A DNA stretch of 64,000 bases from Lysinibacillus contaminans (GCF_001278945.1 NZ_LGRV01000003.1:2294001-2358000), one strand, 5' to 3'; positions 35,465 to 44,756 are shown, numbered from the stretch's first letter. Notes: generated by a model not told the origin, from the letters alone. Numbers and translations are program-made.

Positions 35465-37546
35465 CTACACTATAGTTGGCGTTTCTTCATAGTCACATTT
35501 TGTGCACTGAATTTGAACACCTTTTTTCAATTTTTTCTCTACTAATAATTCATTACATTTCGGACATGGTCTACTTATTGGCTTATCCCACGATACAAAT
35601 TCACACTCAGGATATTGATTGCAACCGTAGAATAAACGCTTTGTTTTACTTTTACGTTCTACAATTTCACCATTTTCACATGAAGGACATTTTACACCAA
35701 TAGGTTTCATAATTGCTTTAGTATTACGGCAATCAGGGAAGTTTGAACAAGCCATAAATTTGCCGTAACGACCTAATTTATAGACCATTGGTGAACCACA
35801 TTTTTCGCAGTCCTCACCCGCTGGCTCGTCTTTAATCACGACTTTTTCCATTTCTGCATCTGCATGCTTCACATGTACTTCAAAGTCTTTATAGAAGTCA
35901 TCAATAACCTCTACCCATTTACGACTACCTTCTTCAACATCATCTAAATCTTGTTCCATTTTTGCAGTAAACTCAACATTGAGAATATCTGGGAAAAATT
36001 CAAGTACGAGCTGATGCACAATTTCACCTAGCTCTGTCGGCATAAAACGTTTGGCATCTAATACAACATAACCACGTCGTTGTAATGTATCTAACGTCGG
36101 TGCGTAAGTTGATGGGCGCCCTATTCCGATTTCTTCCATCGTTTTTACTAAACGTGCTTCTGAAAAACGTGGGGGTGGCTGTGTGAAATGTTGCTTTGGT
36201 TCGATATCAAGTGATTTTACTTTATCACCAATTTCCATTTCAGGTAGTAACTTTGTTGTTTCTTCTGTTTGGTCATCTGTACCTTCTATATATAATTTCA
36301 TAAAGCCTGCGAATTTCACCTGTGACCCGTTTGCGCGGAATAAAACATCACTATTTTGTAAATCTACCGCAACTGTATCTAATACAGCTGGCGCCATTTG
36401 ACTTGCAATAAATCGCTCCCAGATTAAGCGATATAGGCGTAATTGGTCACGACTAAGCACAGTTTTTAGTTCGTCTGGCGTACGCATTGTACTTGTCGGA
36501 CGAATTGCTTCATGGGCATCTTGTGAATTAGAAGCTTTTTTCGCTTGCTTTACTTCTGTTGCAATATATTCCTTACCGTACTTTGTTTCGATATAAGAAA
36601 CCGCTTCTGTTTTGGCTGTTTCTGAAATACGCGTAGAATCGGTACGCATATACGTAATTAATCCAACGGTACCTTCTTTTTTACCAATATCAATACCTTC
36701 ATAAAGTTGCTGTGCAAGCATCATTGTTTTCTTTGCACGGAAGTTTAATTTACGTGCTGCTTCTTGTTGAAGAGAAGAGGTTGTAAAAGCAGGTGCTGCG
36801 TTACGTCTACGCTCTTTCTTTGTCACATTGACAACCTTAAACTCTGTACCTTTTACATTTTTTAATATCGCTTTTACCTGGTCTTCATTCGTTAATTTGA
36901 TTTTTTCTTTGCCATCACCGTAATACAGTGCGTCAAACGTTTTTTTACCTTTTTCAAACGAACCTTCAATCGTCCAGTATTCTTCAGGTTGGAAATTTTT
37001 AATTTCATTTTCACGATCAATAATCATACGTAATGCAACTGATTGTACACGTCCTGCTGATAAGCCCTTTTTCACTTTTTTCCAAAGAATCGGGCTAATA
37101 TTATAGCCTACTAGGCGGTCTAACATACGACGTGCTTGTTGTGCATCCACCAAATCCATATTAATAGAACGAGGATGTTTAAATGATTCTAAAATCGCAT
37201 CTTTCGTAATCTCATTGAACACAACTCGACAATCCGATTCAACATCAATATTTAACGCTGTCGCAAGGTGCCAGGCAATTGCCTCTCCCTCGCGATCTGG
37301 ATCGGCCGCTAGATAGATTTTTTTCACTTTTTTAGCTGCAGATTTTAATTCCTGTAAAACAGGTCCTTTTCCGCGAATCGTAATATATTTTGGTTCGTAG
37401 TTATTTTCAGTATCAATGCCCATTTGACTGCGTGGTAGGTCACGAACATGGCCGACTGACGCTTTCACTTTGTATTTTTTCCCTAAATAACGTTCAATTG
37501 TTTTTGCTTTTGCTGGTGATTCTACAATCACTAAATAATCCGCCAT
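35465..37546 (-). CDS. topA: DNA topoisomerase I
   Basis: A 693-residue type IA topoisomerase. The Toprim domain holds [15 protein letters not shown] and the [13 protein letters not shown] metal site, the catalytic Tyr is in [11 protein letters not shown] (about residue 298), and three C-terminal zinc-ribbon motifs follow ([42 protein letters not shown]). It relaxes negative supercoils. It follows dprA by 93 bp and precedes trmFO by 15 bp. Confidence 0.97.
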   Translation of the reverse strand: MADYLVIVESPAKAKTIERYLGKKYKVKASVGHVRDLPRSQMGIDTENNYEPKYITIRGKGPVLQELKSAAKKVKKIYLAADPDREGEAIAWHLATALNIDVESDCRVVFNEITKDAILESFKHPRSINMDLVDAQQARRMLDRLVGYNISPILWKKVKKGLSAGRVQSVALRMIIDRENEIKNFQPEEYWTIEGSFEKGKKTFDALYYGDGKEKIKLTNEDQVKAILKNVKGTEFKVVNVTKKERRRNAAPAFTTSSLQQEAARKLNFRAKKTMMLAQQLYEGIDIGKKEGTVGLITYMRTDSTRISETAKTEAVSYIETKYGKEYIATEVKQAKKASNSQDAHEAIRPTSTMRTPDELKTVLSRDQLRLYRLIWERFIASQMAPAVLDTVAVDLQNSDVLFRANGSQVKFAGFMKLYIEGTDDQTEETTKLLPEMEIGDKVKSLDIEPKQHFTQPPPRFSEARLVKTMEEIGIGRPSTYAPTLDTLQRRGYVVLDAKRFMPTELGEIVHQLVLEFFPDILNVEFTAKMEQDLDDVEEGSRKWVEVIDDFYKDFEVHVKHADAEMEKVVIKDEPAGEDCEKCGSPMVYKLGRYGKFMACSNFPDCRNTKAIMKPIGVKCPSCENGEIVERKSKTKRLFYGCNQYPECEFVSWDKPISRPCPKCNELLVEKKLKKGVQIQCTKCDYEETPTIV

Positions 37547-37639
37547 CTATGTCTCCCCCTTAGAGAGGTTCATTGCTAAATTTTTTTATGTTACCTGTTG
37601 CAAAATGTATAACAGTTTTTAAGATAATGCAACTTTTTT

Positions 37640-38533
37640 TCAACATTTATTAGAAAACAGTTCCAGAATTTCAACGATTTGATAACCATTGCATACAGGA
37701 ATCGCACCTTCAAAGAGCAATTTATTAGTTCCTTTTGACTGCTCCGCATCGATTGGTCCTGGTACAACAAACACATCTTTCCCTTGTTCAAGGGCACATT
37801 CTGTCGTAATAAGTGTGCCACTTTTTAGCGCAGCTTCTGTCACAACTAGGGCGCTTGATAAGCCACTAATAATACGATTACGCATTGGGAAATGCCATTT
37901 TTCCGGCCTCATATACGGCGGATACTCCGTAATGAGCAACTGCTCTTCCGCCATCTTCTCTGCTAGTAGCTGGTTTTCTCTTGGATATACATGATGGAAA
38001 CCATGTCCGAGTACAGCAATCGTCTTACCACCGTATTTCATCGTTGCTTCATGCGCTAGTGTATCCGCACCTCTTGCAAGCCCACTCACGATTGTATACT
38101 CATGTTCAACAAGTGGTGGAACAATTAAGTCCATCGCTGTCTTTGTGTAGACTGTAGCCTTCCTAGAACCGATAATAGCGATATGTTTGCCGCCTAGCAG
38201 TGAATATTGACCTTTTATATACAATACAGTAGGTGGACTTGGTAATTCAAATAAATGCACTGGATAAAAAGAATGATTGAATGGAATGGGGAAAATATCA
38301 GCACTGGCATATGCTTCTTCAAGTGGCATATTATACGCTCGCAAAAATCCTTGTAAAATCTGGGCAGCTTTCGGAAGTGGTATTTGTAATGCCTGCGCAA
38401 TTTCATTCGGTTTTGCATTTTCAAAATGACTTAATACATCTACCGGGAATAGTAACTGTTGAAGTTTTTGGAGTGGCAAAGGATAAACATAATGTAGAGC
38501 TAATAGCCTGTGTGTATCAACTGAAAAAATCAT
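37640..38533 (-). CDS. dprA: DNA processing protein DprA (Smf)
   Basis: A 297-residue protein that loads RecA on incoming single-stranded DNA during transformation. An N-terminal helical region precedes the Rossmann-like DprA fold: IGSRKATVYTK, SGLARGADTLAHEAT, GGKTIAVLGHG and VVTEAALKSGTLITTECALEQGKDVFVVPG. GAGGGGG precedes the ATG. It is upstream of topA as in B. subtilis. Confidence 0.96.
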   Translation of the reverse strand: MIFSVDTHRLLALHYVYPLPLQKLQQLLFPVDVLSHFENAKPNEIAQALQIPLPKAAQILQGFLRAYNMPLEEAYASADIFPIPFNHSFYPVHLFELPSPPTVLYIKGQYSLLGGKHIAIIGSRKATVYTKTAMDLIVPPLVEHEYTIVSGLARGADTLAHEATMKYGGKTIAVLGHGFHHVYPRENQLLAEKMAEEQLLITEYPPYMRPEKWHFPMRNRIISGLSSALVVTEAALKSGTLITTECALEQGKDVFVVPGPIDAEQSKGTNKLLFEGAIPVCNGYQIVEILELFSNKC

Positions 38534-38603
38534 TTAAAAACCCCCTCGTTTTATATAGAAGAAATTAAATGACCGCATCTTTCATTTCATCACAACACAA
38601 TAG

Positions 38604-38635
38604 AAAAAAGATGTAGCACAATGTGCTACATCTTC
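38604..38635 (-). terminator. sucCD terminator
   Basis: On the minus strand a 12-bp perfect stem AAGATGTAGCAC with an ATT loop and GTGCTACATCTT is followed by a U-run, directly after the sucD stop codon. It ends the sucC-sucD transcript. Confidence 0.93.
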
Positions 38636-38639
38636 CATT

Positions 38640-39542
38640 TTAATGGGTTTTACATTTTTCGTATAGCCCTTTTTCTTTAATAACTTTAATTAACGTTTCA
38701 CCAATAACAGATGGTGTTGGTGCTACTTCGATACCTGCAGCATTCATCGCTTTAATTTTTTCAGCGGCTGTTCCTTTACCTCCAGAAATAATGGCACCTG
38801 CGTGTCCCATACGTTTTCCTGGAGGAGCTGTTTGACCACCGATGAAGCCCACTACTGGTTTCGTCATATTCGCCTTAATCCATTCAGCTGCTTCTTCTTC
38901 AGCTGTACCGCCGATTTCACCAATCATGACAACTGCATACGTTTCAGGGTCATTATTAAACGCTTCCAATACATCGATGAAGTTTGTACCATTCACTGGA
39001 TCTCCACCAATACCAACTGCTGTTGTTTGACCAATACCTTCTTGTGTTAATTGGTGTACAGCTTCGTAAGTTAATGTCCCTGAACGAGATACAACGCCTA
39101 CATGTCCTTTTGTATGAATGTACCCTGGCATAATACCAATTTTACATTCATCTGCAGTAATCACACCTGGACAGTTTGGTCCGATTAGGCGCGTTTTCTT
39201 GCCTTCCATATAACGTTTTACTTTTACCATATCAAGGACAGGTATATGCTCAGTAATACAAATTGTTAAATCTAATTCCGCATCAACCGCTTCTAAAATT
39301 GCATCTGCTGCGAATGGTGCTGGCACGTAAATAACCGATACAGTCGCACCTGTTGCTGCTACAGCTTCTGCTACAGTATTGAACACTGGTACGCCTTCAA
39401 TTTCAAGACCACCTTTACCTGGTGTTACCCCTGCTACAATTTGTGTACCATAGTCTAACATTTGCTTTGTATGGAATAGAGCAGTTTCGCCCGTGATTCC
39501 TTGTACAATTACTTTTGTATCTTTGTTAATAAATACAGCCAT
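38640..39542 (-). CDS. sucD: Succinyl-CoA synthetase subunit alpha
   Basis: A 300-residue subunit with the CoA-binding Rossmann region ([27 protein letters not shown]), the [10 protein letters not shown] segment and the phospho-His motif [17 protein letters not shown]. It interconverts succinyl-CoA and succinate with nucleotide phosphorylation in the TCA cycle. It follows sucC by 17 bp. Confidence 0.97.
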   Translation of the reverse strand: MAVFINKDTKVIVQGITGETALFHTKQMLDYGTQIVAGVTPGKGGLEIEGVPVFNTVAEAVAATGATVSVIYVPAPFAADAILEAVDAELDLTICITEHIPVLDMVKVKRYMEGKKTRLIGPNCPGVITADECKIGIMPGYIHTKGHVGVVSRSGTLTYEAVHQLTQEGIGQTTAVGIGGDPVNGTNFIDVLEAFNNDPETYAVVMIGEIGGTAEEEAAEWIKANMTKPVVGFIGGQTAPPGKRMGHAGAIISGGKGTAAEKIKAMNAAGIEVAPTPSVIGETLIKVIKEKGLYEKCKTH

Positions 39543-39559
39543 TATACTCCCTGCCTTCC

Positions 39560-40720
39560 TTAGCCTACTAATTCCACAATTTTTTGCGCACCATCAGCCA
39601 TTGAGTCTGCCGCTACGATATTTAAGCCAGATGCATTTAAGATTTCTTTTCCTAAATCTACATTTGTACCTTCTAAGCGCACAACCAGTGGTACTTCTAA
39701 ACCGATTTCTTTCGCTGCTGTCACTACACCTTCAGCAATAATATCGCACTTCATGATACCACCGAAAATGTTGACAAAAATCCCTTTTACGTGTGGGTCA
39801 GATAAGATAATTTTAAATGCTTCTGTTACTTTTTCAGCTGTCGCGCCGCCCCCAACGTCAAGGAAGTTAGCGGGACTGCCGCCATAGTAACTAATCGTAT
39901 CCATTGTTGCCATCGCTAAACCCGCACCATTTACCATACAGCCAATATTACCATCCAATGAAATATAGCTTAGGTCATATTTAGATGCTTCAATTTCTTT
40001 TGGGTCTTCTTCATCAAAATCGCGTAATTCTACGATATCTTTGTGTCGATATAAGGCATTTGAATCAAAATTGAATTTTGCATCTAACGCTAAAACCTCA
40101 CCTTGTCCAGTGACAACAAGTGGGTTAATCTCTACGATAGAAGCATCTTTATCGATAAATGCTTGATACAAGCCTAACATTAATTTAACAGCTTTCCCTA
40201 CAAGGTTTGCTGGAATGTTCATATTAAACGCCAAACGACGTGCTTGGAAGCTTGTTAATCCTACAACCGGATCTACAATTTCTTTGAAGATTTTCTCTGG
40301 ATGAGCTTCTGCTACTTCTTCAATATCCATGCCGCCCTCTTCTGAACCCATCACTGTAACACGTGATGTCGCGCGGTCTAGTACCAGACTTAAATAATAT
40401 TCTTTTTGAATGTCAGAGCCTTCTTCAATGTATAGTCGCTTTACTACTTTACCCTCTGGACCTGTTTGATGTGTGACTAAAGTTTTACCAAGTATCTCTT
40501 TAGCGTACGTACGCACCTCATCAAGGTTTTTCGCGATTTTAACACCGCCCGCTTTTCCGCGTCCACCTGCATGAATTTGCGCCTTTACCACTGTAACATT
40601 AGAGCCAAGCTCCTTTGCTACCTTTACTGCTTCATCAGGAGAAAAAGCTACTTTTCCACTCGGTACTGCAACGCCATATTTCCTAAGTATTTCTTTCCCT
40701 TGATATTCATGGATATTCAT
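39560..40720 (-). CDS. sucC: Succinyl-CoA synthetase subunit beta
   Basis: An ATP-grasp subunit of about 386 residues beginning [17 protein letters not shown], with [24 protein letters not shown] and [10 protein letters not shown] motifs. The longest frame adds 25 residues. GGAGGATG eight bases before the ATG at 40720 and the family N-terminus fix the start. A candidate promoter lies upstream, and the end of an IS66-type element begins about 93 bp before the ATG. Confidence 0.97.
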   Translation of the reverse strand: MNIHEYQGKEILRKYGVAVPSGKVAFSPDEAVKVAKELGSNVTVVKAQIHAGGRGKAGGVKIAKNLDEVRTYAKEILGKTLVTHQTGPEGKVVKRLYIEEGSDIQKEYYLSLVLDRATSRVTVMGSEEGGMDIEEVAEAHPEKIFKEIVDPVVGLTSFQARRLAFNMNIPANLVGKAVKLMLGLYQAFIDKDASIVEINPLVVTGQGEVLALDAKFNFDSNALYRHKDIVELRDFDEEDPKEIEASKYDLSYISLDGNIGCMVNGAGLAMATMDTISYYGGSPANFLDVGGGATAEKVTEAFKIILSDPHVKGIFVNIFGGIMKCDIIAEGVVTAAKEIGLEVPLVVRLEGTNVDLGKEILNASGLNIVAADSMADGAQKIVELVG

Positions 40721-40767
40721 AATACATCCTCCAATCAAACATATACATAGAATTGTTTTACTAACAT

Positions 40768-40795
40768 AATCTATTCTAACTAAAGATTCTGACAA
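40768..40795 (-). promoter_or_regulatory. Candidate sucCD promoter
   Basis: Minus-strand TTGTCA (40795-40790) and TAGATT (40773-40768) with a 16-bp spacer, about 48 bp before the sucC ATG. The tip of the IS66 relic (40813) lies 17 bp upstream of the -35, so native upstream control sequence may have been replaced. Confidence 0.45.
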
Positions 40796-40897
40796 AGTCT
40801 ACTGTGTCTATGGTAAGCCCGAAATATAAAAAATAGCGCACCTTTACGGTACGCAAGACGAATGGCCAGCTAGCTGAAAATTTTTTCGACTAGCTGG

Positions 40898-41008
40898 CTA
40901 TTTTGCACATGTGGCTTGAATATTTTTTGACCAAGGCATGTGATTATGTAAAATTTTAGGTTGTTGATGAAACGGTACATTAGGTAATTCCGCCATTAGC
41001 TTCACCAT
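40898..41008 (-). pseudogene. IS66 tnpC transposase, C-terminal fragment
   Basis: In-frame codons read MVKLMAELPNVPF then HQQPKILHNHMPWSKN and stop. This matches the equivalent end of a second tnpC fragment at 44959-45159 (LVKVITELPNLPIHQQPEILHKYMPWS). The rest of tnpC is missing. A 9-bp inverted repeat (GCCAGCTAG/CTAGCTGGC, about 40864-40898) just beyond acts as a hairpin near the element's end. Confidence 0.75.
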
Positions 41009-41058
41009 ATTCCGTTCAATTTTTTATATAGATAATTATACCACTTTAAACAGTGTAG

Positions 41059-41412
41059 TTAAAAGATGCCTTTTACAGATTTTGCAATAGCCTTCGACTG
41101 TTGTAAGGATAGTCCTTCTAATAGCCGGCGCAGCTCCTGTTGTGAAAGACTTCGCACCTCATTTTCATCTTTCGGCCATTGAAGCTTGCCATTATCCAAT
41201 CTCTTGTATAGCATAGCGAAGCCATCTCCATCAAAATACAAACATTTATAACGGTCCTTACTCCAACCTGAGAAGAGAAATATCGAATCGCTATACGGAT
41301 CTAATTCGAAAGAATCTTGAATGATTGTTGCAAGACCATCGATGCCTTTACGCATATCCGTCTTCCCACAAATAATATAGATATTTTGCACGCTCGTAAA
41401 ATTATGGTTCAT
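41059..41412 (-). CDS. tnpB: IS66 family accessory protein TnpB
   Basis: The 117-residue protein carries the IS66 Orf2/TnpB signature YIICGKTDMRKGIDGLA near residues 12-28, followed by LFLFSGWSKDRYKCLYFDGDGF-like and LDNGKLQWP segments. It appears full length. TnpB is required with TnpA and TnpC for IS66 transposition. The start overlaps tnpA by 4 bp (ATGA). Confidence 0.93.
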   Translation of the reverse strand: MNHNFTSVQNIYIICGKTDMRKGIDGLATIIQDSFELDPYSDSIFLFSGWSKDRYKCLYFDGDGFAMLYKRLDNGKLQWPKDENEVRSLSQQELRRLLEGLSLQQSKAIAKSVKGIF

Positions 41413-41603
41413 CGACTTTTCAACTCCTTCATAATGGTTTGGATGATGCGTTCATCTACGCCATTAAAGAAAGCTATTTCAGCTACAGCTGTTTTAATAA
41501 CACAACTCGGTGAAGCTATATCATAAGAAGAACGAAACGTGGTAGATTCAGTTGGAAGGGGATCAAGTTTAACTGGGACGATGGTTACTTTATTTGTGGA
41601 CAT
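41409..41603 (-). CDS. tnpA: IS66 family accessory protein TnpA
   Basis: A 64-residue protein upstream of and overlapping tnpB. Its C-terminal half (VAEIAFFNGVDERIIQTIMKELK) resembles the end of IS66 TnpA proteins (short beta strand, NGVD/GFD turn, helix). The N-terminal helix-turn-helix expected in about 100-residue TnpA proteins is not obvious, so this may be a short variant or trimmed. AAAGGAGGTG eight bases before the ATG supports the start, but it lies in a hairpin arm. Confidence 0.7.
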   Translation of the reverse strand: MSTNKVTIVPVKLDPLPTESTTFRSSYDIASPSCVIKTAVAEIAFFNGVDERIIQTIMKELKSR

Positions 41604-41609
41604 AGAAAT

Positions 41610-41651
41610 GGCACCTCCTTTGATTGATACGTTTATCGTACCGGAGGTGCC
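41610..41651 (-). promoter_or_regulatory. Hairpin sequestering the tnpA ribosome-binding site
   Basis: On the minus strand GGCACCTCC (41651-41643), 24 nt, then GGAGGTGCC (41618-41610), a perfect 9-bp inverted repeat. The downstream arm contains the tnpA Shine-Dalgarno sequence GGAGGTG. The upstream arm is an exact anti-Shine-Dalgarno lying about 36 bp inside the element's left tip. Confidence 0.75.
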
Positions 41652-41772
41652 TGGAGTTTTATATGCGTTATTTGATTACGGGCTTACTTCAAAACAATGA
41701 TTAATTACTCAATGCTATCTTCAAATACTTTTTGATTATGATAGTATTCAAGTGTAACATCATCAGATGCTT

Positions 41773-41816
41773 AAAAAAAGCCTGTAGCTAAACTTGAATA
41801 AGCTTGTCTACAGACT
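41773..41816 (-). terminator. pta terminator
   Basis: On the minus strand AGTCTGTAG-(20 nt, itself partly paired)-CTACAGGCT is followed by seven U residues, 18 bp after the pta stop. Confidence 0.85.
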
Positions 41817-41834
41817 AAAAATATCCATTTTAGA

Positions 41835-42806
41835 TTATAAACATTGCGCCGCTGTAATAATAGATAATTTATAAACATCATCACTTGAACAACCACGTGA
41901 CAAATCATTTATAGGTGAGTTTAGTCCTTGTAAAATTGGACCAATTGCTTGGAAATTGCCTAAACGTTGAGCAATTTTGTAACCGATGTTTCCTGCTTCT
42001 AAGCTTGGGAAAATAAATACATTTGCATCCCCTTGAATAACTGAATTTGGAGCTTTTTGTTTTGCAACACTTGGAACGAATGCTGCATCAAATTGGAACT
42101 CACCATCTAATACAATAGAAGGATCTAATTCGTTTGCAATTTCTACTGCTTTACTCACTTTTAATGTTTCATCAGAAACAGCTGAACCTTTTGTTGAGAA
42201 ACTTAACATTGCTACTTTTGGTTCAATACCGAATGCCTTAGCAGTTTTTGCAGATTCAATAGCAATCTCTGCTAAATCTTGACTTGTAGGTGCAATATTA
42301 ATTGCACAATCAGCCATAATATATTTTTCATCCTTACGTACCATAATAAAAACACCACTTGTTTTAGATATGCCTGGTTTTGTTTTAATGATTTGTAATG
42401 CTGGTCTAACGGTATCAGCAGTAGAGTGAATCGCACCACTTACTAACCCATCTGCTAAACCTTCTTTTACTAACATCGTTCCGAAATAATTTACTTGTTT
42501 CATTAAGTTAGCTGCTTGTTCTTCTGTAGCTTTGCCCTTTCTAATTTCTACAAACTTTGTAGCAAGTTTAGAAGTAGTTTCTGCATCCTCCATTGAATAA
42601 ACAATACAATCAGCTAAATCTACATTTGCAGCTGTTAGCTTCATTTCTAGTTTCTCTTTATTACCTAATAAAACAGGTACAACTATTTTTTCCTTTGCTA
42701 ACTTAACTGCAGCTTCAAAAATTCTTTCGTCATTACTTTCAGGTAATACAATTTTTATTTTTTTTTCTTTTAATTGATCTTTTAGAATATCTAAAATATC
42801 TGCCAT
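41835..42806 (-). CDS. pta: Phosphate acetyltransferase
   Basis: A 323-residue enzyme (EC 2.3.1.8) converting acetyl-CoA and phosphate to acetyl-phosphate and CoA. Strong collinear match to B. subtilis Pta: NYFGTMLV, SGAIHSTADTVRPALQIIKTKPG, FSTKGSA, GDANVFIFPSLEAGNIGYKIAQRLG and the SRGCSSDDVY C-terminus. Complete. It is transcribed away from ackA. A pta gene is not found between sucC and ylqH in B. subtilis, and IS66 sequences flank the pair, so this copy is probably an insertion. Confidence 0.95.
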   Translation of the reverse strand: MADILDILKDQLKEKKIKIVLPESNDERIFEAAVKLAKEKIVVPVLLGNKEKLEMKLTAANVDLADCIVYSMEDAETTSKLATKFVEIRKGKATEEQAANLMKQVNYFGTMLVKEGLADGLVSGAIHSTADTVRPALQIIKTKPGISKTSGVFIMVRKDEKYIMADCAINIAPTSQDLAEIAIESAKTAKAFGIEPKVAMLSFSTKGSAVSDETLKVSKAVEIANELDPSIVLDGEFQFDAAFVPSVAKQKAPNSVIQGDANVFIFPSLEAGNIGYKIAQRLGNFQAIGPILQGLNSPINDLSRGCSSDDVYKLSIITAAQCL

Positions 42807-42842
42807 TTCTTATAACCTCTTTTTCCATTTCAGATTATATTT

Positions 42843-42856
42843 GTAAGCATGCTTAC
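42843..42856. promoter_or_regulatory. 14-bp palindrome in the pta 5' region
   Basis: GTAAGCATGCTTAC is a perfect palindrome between the pta -10 and ATG, about 20-33 nt after the predicted transcript start. This is a typical roadblock-operator position. A related site (GTAAG-n5-CTTAC) lies at 43071-43087. Confidence 0.5.
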
Positions 42857-42882
42857 TACAAGTGATTAGAATTTCTTTTTAT

Positions 42883-42913
42883 ATTATAACTTTTTTAAGC
42901 GATAGATTGTCAA
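42883..42913 (-). promoter_or_regulatory. Candidate pta promoter
   Basis: Minus-strand perfect TTGACA (42913-42908) and perfect TATAAT (42888-42883). The 19-bp spacer is longer than ideal, suggesting a promoter that may need an activator or DNA twisting. The 5' leader of about 70 nt contains the 42843 palindrome. Confidence 0.55.
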
Positions 42914-42956
42914 GTTACTTACCCCTGTCATTTTTTACTTTTTAACTAATTTCTGA

Positions 42957-43002
42957 AAGAAGTCTCCCACCTCAAAAAACAAGAAATAAGACTTCTTTTT
43001 TT
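42957..43002 (+). terminator. Orphan plus-strand terminator
   Basis: AAGAAGTCT-(23 nt)-AGACTTCTT followed by a U-run on the plus strand. No plus-strand gene precedes it (pta runs the other way). It may be left from deleted DNA, or may insulate the two divergent promoters. On the minus strand the tail (UUCUUUCAG) is weaker. Confidence 0.6.
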
Positions 43003-43070
43003 CATCTGAATACAACTAAAATATATTCCCTCCTAAGATTTTGTTTCCCTTCGTCTATGTTATGATCGCT

Positions 43071-43087
43071 TGTAAGTGTGACTTACA
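43071..43087. promoter_or_regulatory. 17-bp inverted repeat TGTAAGT-GTG-ACTTACA
   Basis: A perfect 7-bp inverted repeat with 3-bp centre. It fits the TGTNA-N7-TNACA pattern known for Bacillus GlnR/TnrA sites and also resembles the GTAAG/CTTAC palindrome at 42843. Which regulator, if any, binds here cannot be told from the sequence. Confidence 0.45.
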
Positions 43088-43272
43088 CATTTGGTTGACT
43101 GTCCCTACCCATCAGGACTGTTTACAGAGCCAGCATTGAGCCAATAACTAGGGGATCATTTTTGGATTTTTGGGTATGATAACGAAAATGACGTAGTTCT
43201 CTCAGAACTTGGACTAGACAATAAGAGCTTTTATAAGCACCCACTTCCACATTCGTTAGAATGCAAGTGCGG

Positions 43273-43320
43273 ATTATTGACAGTATCAGTTTTTTTGCTA
43301 TTATGTTATACGTCAATAAT
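43273..43320 (+). promoter_or_regulatory. Candidate ackA promoter bracketed by an inverted repeat
   Basis: TTGACA (43277-43282, perfect) and TATTAT (43299-43304) with a 16-bp spacer. A 9-bp inverted repeat, ATTATTGAC (43273-43281) and GTCAATAAT (43312-43320), overlaps the -35 and the expected start site. The leader to the ackA ATG is about 130 nt, with AAGGAGAG eight bases before the start. Confidence 0.6.
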
Positions 43321-43440
43321 ACATGACAACTAAATAATGTTATTTTCTAGACATAATAAGACTTATCGAGAATATCTAAGTGATATAGATATCTACAATT
43401 CATTATTAATTGTTTTGAATACGTTAAGGAGAGATAGTAA

Positions 43441-44640
43441 ATGACAAAAGTATTAGCTGTAAATGCAGGAAGTTCATCCTTGAAATTCCAATTATTTAAC
43501 ATGCCACAAGAAGAAGTATTATTAAAAGGTCTACTTGAAAGAATTGGACAAGAGAAATCCCAACTAGTTTTAACTGTAAACGGGGAAAAGATAAAAAAAG
43601 AATTACCTATTCCAAATCATGATGTAGCAGTAGAAATTGTTTTACGAGAATTAGTCGAAACAAAAGTATTAAAATCTTTAGATGAATTACATGGAGTAGG
43701 TCATCGTGTAACTCACGGTGGAGAATTATTTGCAGAATCTGCAATAATTAATGATGATGTAATTGAGAAGATTGACTCTTTATCAGATTTGGCTCCCCTT
43801 CACAATCCTGCCAATTTAGCTGCAATTAAAGCATTTTTCAAAGTATTACCAAATATTCATGCCGTAGCAGTATTTGATACAGCGTTTCATCAAACGATGC
43901 CAAAAAGCTCTTATCTTTATAGTTTACCATTTGAATACTATGAAAACTTCGGTATAAGAAAATATGGTTTCCATGGTACATCACATAAATATGTTGCTCA
44001 ACGCGCAGCCGTTATGTTACGTAAACCTTTAGAACAATTACGATTAATTTCTTGTCATCTAGGCAATGGTTCTTCAATTGCTGCTATTGAATATGGTAAG
44101 TCAATCGATACAACAATGGGCTTTACACCTTTAGCAGGTTTAACAATGGGTACACGCTCTGGAGATATTGATCCAGCTTTAATTCCATACATTATGGAAA
44201 AAACGGAGAAGTCTGCAGATGAGGTAGTAGAAATTTTAAATAAAAAGAGTGGATTGTTAGCTCTATCAGGAATTTCTAGTGATCTTCGTGATATTGAAGA
44301 AGCTGCTGATAAAGGGGACGAGCGTGCTAATTTAGCATTAGAAGTATTCGCAAGCAGAATCCACAAATACATCGGTTCTTATGCTGCAAGAATGCGTGGA
44401 GTAGATGCTATTATTTTCACTGCCGGTATTGGTGAAAATAGCGATATTGTTCGTGCTCGTGTTGCTACTGGATTAGAATTTATGGGTGTTTATTTTGACC
44501 CAAGTTTAAATAATGTGCGTGGAGAAGAGACATTTATTAGTTATCCTCATTCTCCAGTAAAATTATTAATTATTCCAACAAACGAAGAAGTAATGATTGC
44601 TAGAGACACATATGATTTAATGAATGTAGAAGATAAATAA
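43441..44640 (+). CDS. ackA: Acetate kinase
   Basis: A 399-residue enzyme (EC 2.7.2.1) making acetate and ATP from acetyl-phosphate. Family motifs are intact: [73 protein letters not shown] and FTAGIGENS. It is the only plus-strand gene in the window and diverges from pta, with which it forms the complete acetate overflow pathway. Visibly AT-rich at third positions. It lies between two IS66 relics. Confidence 0.97.
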   Translation: MTKVLAVNAGSSSLKFQLFNMPQEEVLLKGLLERIGQEKSQLVLTVNGEKIKKELPIPNHDVAVEIVLRELVETKVLKSLDELHGVGHRVTHGGELFAESAIINDDVIEKIDSLSDLAPLHNPANLAAIKAFFKVLPNIHAVAVFDTAFHQTMPKSSYLYSLPFEYYENFGIRKYGFHGTSHKYVAQRAAVMLRKPLEQLRLISCHLGNGSSIAAIEYGKSIDTTMGFTPLAGLTMGTRSGDIDPALIPYIMEKTEKSADEVVEILNKKSGLLALSGISSDLRDIEEAADKGDERANLALEVFASRIHKYIGSYAARMRGVDAIIFTAGIGENSDIVRARVATGLEFMGVYFDPSLNNVRGEETFISYPHSPVKLLIIPTNEEVMIARDTYDLMNVEDK

Positions 44641-44726
44641 AATATCTATAAAGATTTAATTAATTTGTTATTTTTTGTAGTCTAGAAATTATGATTAGTT
44701 TAAGATTAATTCTAAAAACGAATCTG

Positions 44727-44756
44727 AGAGTACGATTAGAAAATCGTACTCTTTTT
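44727..44756 (+). terminator. ackA terminator
   Basis: AGAGTACGATT-AGAA-AATCGTACTCT, an 11-bp perfect stem, followed by U-rich CUUUUUCC on the plus strand, 87 bp after the ackA stop. Confidence 0.92.

Larger units (their letters stand above)
40813..41687 (-). mobile_element. Internally deleted IS66-family element (tnpA+ tnpB+ tnpC deleted)
   Basis: Both ends are visible as inverted repeats beginning GTAAGCCCG: plus strand from 40813 and minus strand from 41687. Inside, reading the minus strand, are tnpA, tnpB and only the C-terminal codons of tnpC, so most of the DDE transposase gene is gone and the element is 875 bp. No 8-bp target duplication is seen (TGTCTATG on one side, TTCAAAAC on the other). 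It probably cannot move on its own. Confidence 0.85.
42807..43440. other. 634-bp pta/ackA divergent intergenic region
   Basis: It holds divergent promoters for pta and ackA, two GTAAG/CTTAC palindromes, a plus-strand terminator-like hairpin (42957-43002) and a roughly 200-bp stretch (43090-43270) with small hairpins and no recognisable gene. A 64-codon minus-strand frame (43122-43316) covers part of that stretch but has no good Shine-Dalgarno sequence and may be remnant coding DNA. Confidence 0.6.

Noticed and set aside
43090..43270. 6S RNA or a known riboswitch in the pta/ackA gap
   Set aside because: I could not line up the conserved cores of 6S RNA or of any riboswitch class I know; only short local hairpins are visible.
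43122..43316. 64-codon minus-strand ORF in the pta/ackA gap
   Set aside because: No Shine-Dalgarno sequence, overlaps the ackA promoter and local hairpins, composition unlike neighbouring genes. Kept only as possible remnant coding DNA, not as a gene.
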